A DNA stretch of 56,087 nucleotides from Mangrovibacterium marinum (GTDB lineage Bacteria > Bacteroidota > Bacteroidia > Bacteroidales > Prolixibacteraceae), in NCBI RefSeq assembly GCF_003046625.1, contig NZ_QAAD01000023.1:1-56087 (forward strand), written 5' to 3'. The position numbers and the translations under genes are program-made. Positions 53,123 through 56,087 of this stretch are shown here, piece by piece (the first letter of the stretch is position 1; each line of letters opens with the position of its first letter). Below the pieces are notes generated by a model, which had not been told where the DNA came from, did not search any database, and saw only the letters and a program-made list of their open reading frames with translations.

Positions 53123-55258
53123 ATGAAACTGCATAGGATAACTCTTTTGGTTGGACTGATGATACTCACGCTGGGGGTGTGGACAAAAGCCATGGCCTTC
53201 GCACCCAACGAGAAGTTTCACCGGAAAATTAAGGTCGCTTGCGTGGGTAACTCTGTAACCCGTGGCTACGGGTTGAGCAAGCCGGAGAAAGATTCTTATC
53301 CGTCGCAGTTGCAGAATTTATTGGGAGACGATTACGATGTCCAAAACTTCGGGCATAGTGGAGCAACGCTCTTAACGAAGGGGCACCGTCCGTATGTGGA
53401 AATGCCCGAGTATCGCCAGGCACAGAATTTTGATGCCGACATTATCATCATTCACCTTGGCTTGAACGATACCGATCCGCGCAACTGGCCCAACTACCGG
53501 GACGAATTTGTAACGGATTACATGGCCCTGATTGACTCGCTCTGCAAGGACAACAATCCGCAAGTTTATATCTGCAAAATGAGCCCGATTTTTAATGCGC
53601 ACCCGCGTTTTAAATCCGGCACGCGCGACTGGTTTTGGCAAATTCAGGAAGCCATTGAACAAGTAGCCAGCAATAGCAATGCCGGACTGATTGATTTGCA
53701 TGGCCCGCTGTATAGCCGTCCCGACTTGTTTGCCGATGCTATTCACCCCAATATCGAAGGGGCCGGTATTATTGCGCAAACTGTTTATGAAAACATTACA
53801 GGTGACTTTGGTGGATTAAGTCTGGCTCCGGTTTTTAACAACCAGATGGTGTTGCAACAAAAACAGCCCATTCCGGTGTGGGGAAAAGCAAATAGCGGAA
53901 CCAAGCTGACACTGACCTTCGACCAACAAAAAAGAACTTGTACGGCCGATGAACATGGCAACTGGTCCGTTACTTTTGATCCGGTAGCTGCCGGCGGCCC
54001 TTACCGGCTAAAAGTAAAAAGCAATAGGAACGAGTCGATTGAACTCGACGATATTTTGGTGGGAGAAGTATGGATTTGTGCCGGACAGTCGAATATGGAG
54101 TTTCAGTTGAAGCAAGCGATCGATGCTTTAGCAGTGATTGATGGCGCTTCCGCTTTTCCGAATCTTCGCCTGTATAATTTAAAGGGCATTGTGCGTCCCG
54201 ACAATGCAAGTTGGGATTCGACGACGCTCGTGAAGGTGAATCAACTACAATTTTTTGAGGGCAAATGGAAGCGAAGCAATCCCCACGATGCGGCTCAGTT
54301 TTCAGCAATTGGATACATTTTCGGCCGGCAACTGCAAAAAACGCTGAAGGTTCCGGTCGGACTGATCCAGATAAGTGTTGGGGGGGCTCCGGCAGAAGCC
54401 TTTATCGATCGCAAAACGCTGGAGTTTGATCCGTACATGGTGGATGTGCTCACCAATTGGAAACAAAATGATTTTATTCAGGACTGGTGTCGCAAACGTG
54501 CCGCTACCAACATTGAGTTGGCCAATAACAAGCTGCAGCGCCATCCTTACGAACCGGCCTATATTTACGAAGCTGCTGTGAAGTCGGTGGCCGGAATCCC
54601 GGTTGCCGGGGCGATTTGGTACCAGGGCGAATCGAATGCACACAATGCCGGTCATTACAAGCATGCATTTTCGGCTTTGGTGAAATCGTGGCGGATGGCT
54701 TTTAACCAAGCTGAAATGCCTTTTTATTTTGCCCAGCTGTCGAGTCTCAGTCGACCTTCGTGGCCCTGGTTCCGCGAAACGCAGCGAGAATTGGCACTCA
54801 CAATTCCAAACACCGCCATGGTGGTAACCAGTGATTTGGGCGATTCGTTGGATGTGCATCCCAGACATAAAATAGAAATTGGCGAGCGTTTTGCAAACCT
54901 GGCCTTATCCCGCGATTACGGTTTGAAAAGCATTCCGGCCGGCGGACCTGCAATCCGTACGATTAGCCGGGACAAGGGGAAAGTGATTCTTTCTTTTTCA
55001 GGCGCGACCCAATTAAAAACGTCGGATGGTGAACCTGTCCGGGAATTGGAGGCGGCCGGACCGGATGGTCTTTTCCATTTAGTTAGCGCAAGGCTGAAGG
55101 ATAATAAGATCATCATCGATTCAAAAGATCAAACGATAGAACAGGTGCGCTACGGCTGGCAACCTTATTCAAGAGGCAACCTGGTAAACGAAAACGGTTG
55201 GCCGGCATCCACATTCGAGCTCGAATGTACCAAACAGCTTACTACTAAAAACGAATGA
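53123..55258 (+). CDS. Two-domain SGNH / sialate O-acetylesterase-type esterase
   Basis: A 711-residue exported protein (signal to about TKAMAFA) with two esterase units. The N-terminal SGNH domain (about 35-228) has Ser44 in GNSVTRG, HLGLNDTD and a DAIHPN block. A short beta segment (VFNNQMVLQQKQPIPVWG) leads to a sialate O-acetylesterase (SASA, DUF303-like) domain (about 310-600) with Ser323 in CAGQSNMEF, WYQGESN and DVHPRHK. The same two-unit layout is known for sialate O-acetylesterases of sialidase clusters in Bacteroidota. It should remove O-acetyl groups that block sialidase or NanA. Location between sialidase-operon GH20 and a second esterase supports this. Confidence 0.92.
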   Translation: MKLHRITLLVGLMILTLGVWTKAMAFAPNEKFHRKIKVACVGNSVTRGYGLSKPEKDSYPSQLQNLLGDDYDVQNFGHSGATLLTKGHRPYVEMPEYRQAQNFDADIIIIHLGLNDTDPRNWPNYRDEFVTDYMALIDSLCKDNNPQVYICKMSPIFNAHPRFKSGTRDWFWQIQEAIEQVASNSNAGLIDLHGPLYSRPDLFADAIHPNIEGAGIIAQTVYENITGDFGGLSLAPVFNNQMVLQQKQPIPVWGKANSGTKLTLTFDQQKRTCTADEHGNWSVTFDPVAAGGPYRLKVKSNRNESIELDDILVGEVWICAGQSNMEFQLKQAIDALAVIDGASAFPNLRLYNLKGIVRPDNASWDSTTLVKVNQLQFFEGKWKRSNPHDAAQFSAIGYIFGRQLQKTLKVPVGLIQISVGGAPAEAFIDRKTLEFDPYMVDVLTNWKQNDFIQDWCRKRAATNIELANNKLQRHPYEPAYIYEAAVKSVAGIPVAGAIWYQGESNAHNAGHYKHAFSALVKSWRMAFNQAEMPFYFAQLSSLSRPSWPWFRETQRELALTIPNTAMVVTSDLGDSLDVHPRHKIEIGERFANLALSRDYGLKSIPAGGPAIRTISRDKGKVILSFSGATQLKTSDGEPVRELEAAGPDGLFHLVSARLKDNKIIIDSKDQTIEQVRYGWQPYSRGNLVNENGWPASTFELECTKQLTTKNE

Positions 55259-55259
55259 T

Positions 55260-55934
55260 ATGAGGGAGAGTAGAGTCATATTAATAATTCTTTTGGCGCT
55301 TTACGTTGTACCGGCAGCAAAGGCTCAGGAGGCAAAAAAGTGGTCTCAATCTACTTTTTACGAGCAGCGGAGAACCCTGTTCGAAAGCCTTCCGAATACC
55401 AAAAAGGAAATCATCTTTTTGGGCAACAGCGTTACCAATGGTGGCGAGTGGGCTGAGCTTTTTCAGAATAAGCGCATCAAGAACCGTGGCATCAGCGGCG
55501 ATGTGACCGAGGGTGTACTTTTTCGCCTGAATGAGGTGACCGAATCGAAGCCGGCAAAAGTGTTTTTGCTGATTGGCATCAACGACCTGGCGCGTGGAAT
55601 ATCGAAAGATACTGTTTTTAGCAACATCTGTAGAATCGCCGCACAAATTAAAGCCGACTCGCCGAAGACACAGCTATATTTGCAAAGCATTTTGCCGGTC
55701 AACCCCGATTTCGGGAAATTCCAGGGACATTGCTCCAAGACAGAAGAAATTTTATGGATTAACCAACAGTTGAGTGCGTGGTGTTCAACCCATGACGCAC
55801 AGTTTATCAACCTGTTCGATCAGTTTAAAAATGACGATAACCAGCAGATGAACCCCCGCTACACCAACGATGGGCTTCATCTGTTGGGCGATGGTTACCT
55901 GCTATGGACGAAGATTATAAATCAATTTATATAA
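55260..55934 (+). CDS. SGNH/GDSL-family hydrolase, probable sialic-acid or acyl esterase
   Basis: A 224-residue exported esterase with signal peptide (VVPAAKAQ). Block I is GNSVTNGGEW with nucleophile Ser57; then RGISGDVTEGV, LIGINDLARG and a C-terminal DGLHLLGDGY holding the Asp and His. It begins one base after the stop of the two-domain esterase, so translation is tightly linked. Such small SGNH proteins often accompany sialidases, and de-O-acetylation of sialic acid at a different position is a reasonable guess, though other acyl substrates are possible. Confidence 0.9.
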   Translation: MRESRVILIILLALYVVPAAKAQEAKKWSQSTFYEQRRTLFESLPNTKKEIIFLGNSVTNGGEWAELFQNKRIKNRGISGDVTEGVLFRLNEVTESKPAKVFLLIGINDLARGISKDTVFSNICRIAAQIKADSPKTQLYLQSILPVNPDFGKFQGHCSKTEEILWINQQLSAWCSTHDAQFINLFDQFKNDDNQQMNPRYTNDGLHLLGDGYLLWTKIINQFI

Positions 55935-55980
55935 ACAGTAAAAACCGGTTATTTATTTAACCACAACGATTTCATAAATT

Positions 55981-56087
55981 ATGAGTATTACAATTAATAA
56001 AATTGAAGGGCTGGTTGCAGCTCCATTTTCACCGATGAAAGAAAACGGTGAACTGAACGTATCCGCAATTCCTGCTTATTACAACTT
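55981..56087 (+). CDS. nanA: N-acetylneuraminate lyase, N-terminal fragment (cut by window end)
   Basis: ATG at 55981 opens a frame that continues to the last base. The 35 visible residues (ITINKIEGLVAAPFSPMKEN, then GELNVSAIPAYYN) match the start of the dihydrodipicolinate synthase/NanA family, in which the first strand GLVAAPFSPM is characteristic of NanA. It would cleave cytoplasmic sialic acid to ManNAc and pyruvate, and its position after sialidase and esterases supports NanA over other family members. No signal peptide, as expected. The rest of the gene, and any nanE or transporter, lie outside the window. Confidence 0.85.
   Translation, partial: MSITINKIEGLVAAPFSPMKENGELNVSAIPAYYN

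Overview
The window looks like chromosomal DNA of a Bacteroidota bacterium. Signs are two SusC/SusD outer-membrane glycan importers, an ECF sigma/FecR pair, many lipoprotein glycosidases, and few Shine-Dalgarno-like sites. The combination suits a Bacteroidales/Marinilabiliales-type glycan degrader, but that placement is inference. Almost everything from about 4.5 kb to the right end is one very large composite polysaccharide utilization locus (PUL) aimed at sulfated, sialylated host-type glycans: mucin O-glycans and probably complex N-glycans.

Layout. 0-3.3 kb: the tail of an unknown gene, then a minus-strand group with a lysine exporter split into two overlapping genes (LysO type), a LacI-type regulator and a CBM9-like protein. 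3.3-4.5 kb: non-coding DNA with REP-like palindromes and a 28-nt direct repeat. 4.5-10.3 kb: a GH20 hexosaminidase and a GH2 beta-galactosidase, each followed by a hairpin. 10.5-17.8 kb: ECF sigma factor, FecR anti-sigma, a SusC receptor with an STN signalling domain, and SusD. 18-34.5 kb: GH16, GH20, GH16, a small membrane protein, two sulfatases, GH29 fucosidase, GH27, a third GH20 and a second GH2. 34.6-40.6 kb: a sulfatase-GH110-GH89 cassette flanked by a decayed and an intact copy of a 49-codon membrane-peptide gene. 40.7-43.6 kb: a fourth sulfatase and a PNGase F-like lipoprotein.

43.7-56.1 kb: a second unit, with a divergent FadR-type GntR regulator, two identical 13-bp palindromes in its promoter region, SusC (no STN), SusD, GH33 sialidase, a divergent GH20, two SGNH/sialate O-acetylesterase-type proteins, and the start of an N-acetylneuraminate lyase (nanA) cut by the window end.

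Working model (inference). Sialidase and O-acetylesterases uncap sialic acid, which NanA would cleave. Sulfatases remove sulfate. GH29, GH27, GH110 and GH89 remove fucose, alpha-Gal/alpha-GalNAc, blood-group B Gal and alpha-GlcNAc caps. GH2 and GH20 enzymes dismantle LacNAc chains, GH16 enzymes may cut chains internally, and the PNGase F-like protein may release N-glycans. The first SusCD appears to be under ECF sigma/FecR trans-envelope control and the second under GntR control, so two PULs seem to have been joined. Best leads: a GH20 whose subsite residues resemble the human HexA alpha-subunit 6-sulfate site, the paired GntR operators, the small-ORF repeat pair, and the E-to-D change in the PNGase F-like active site.
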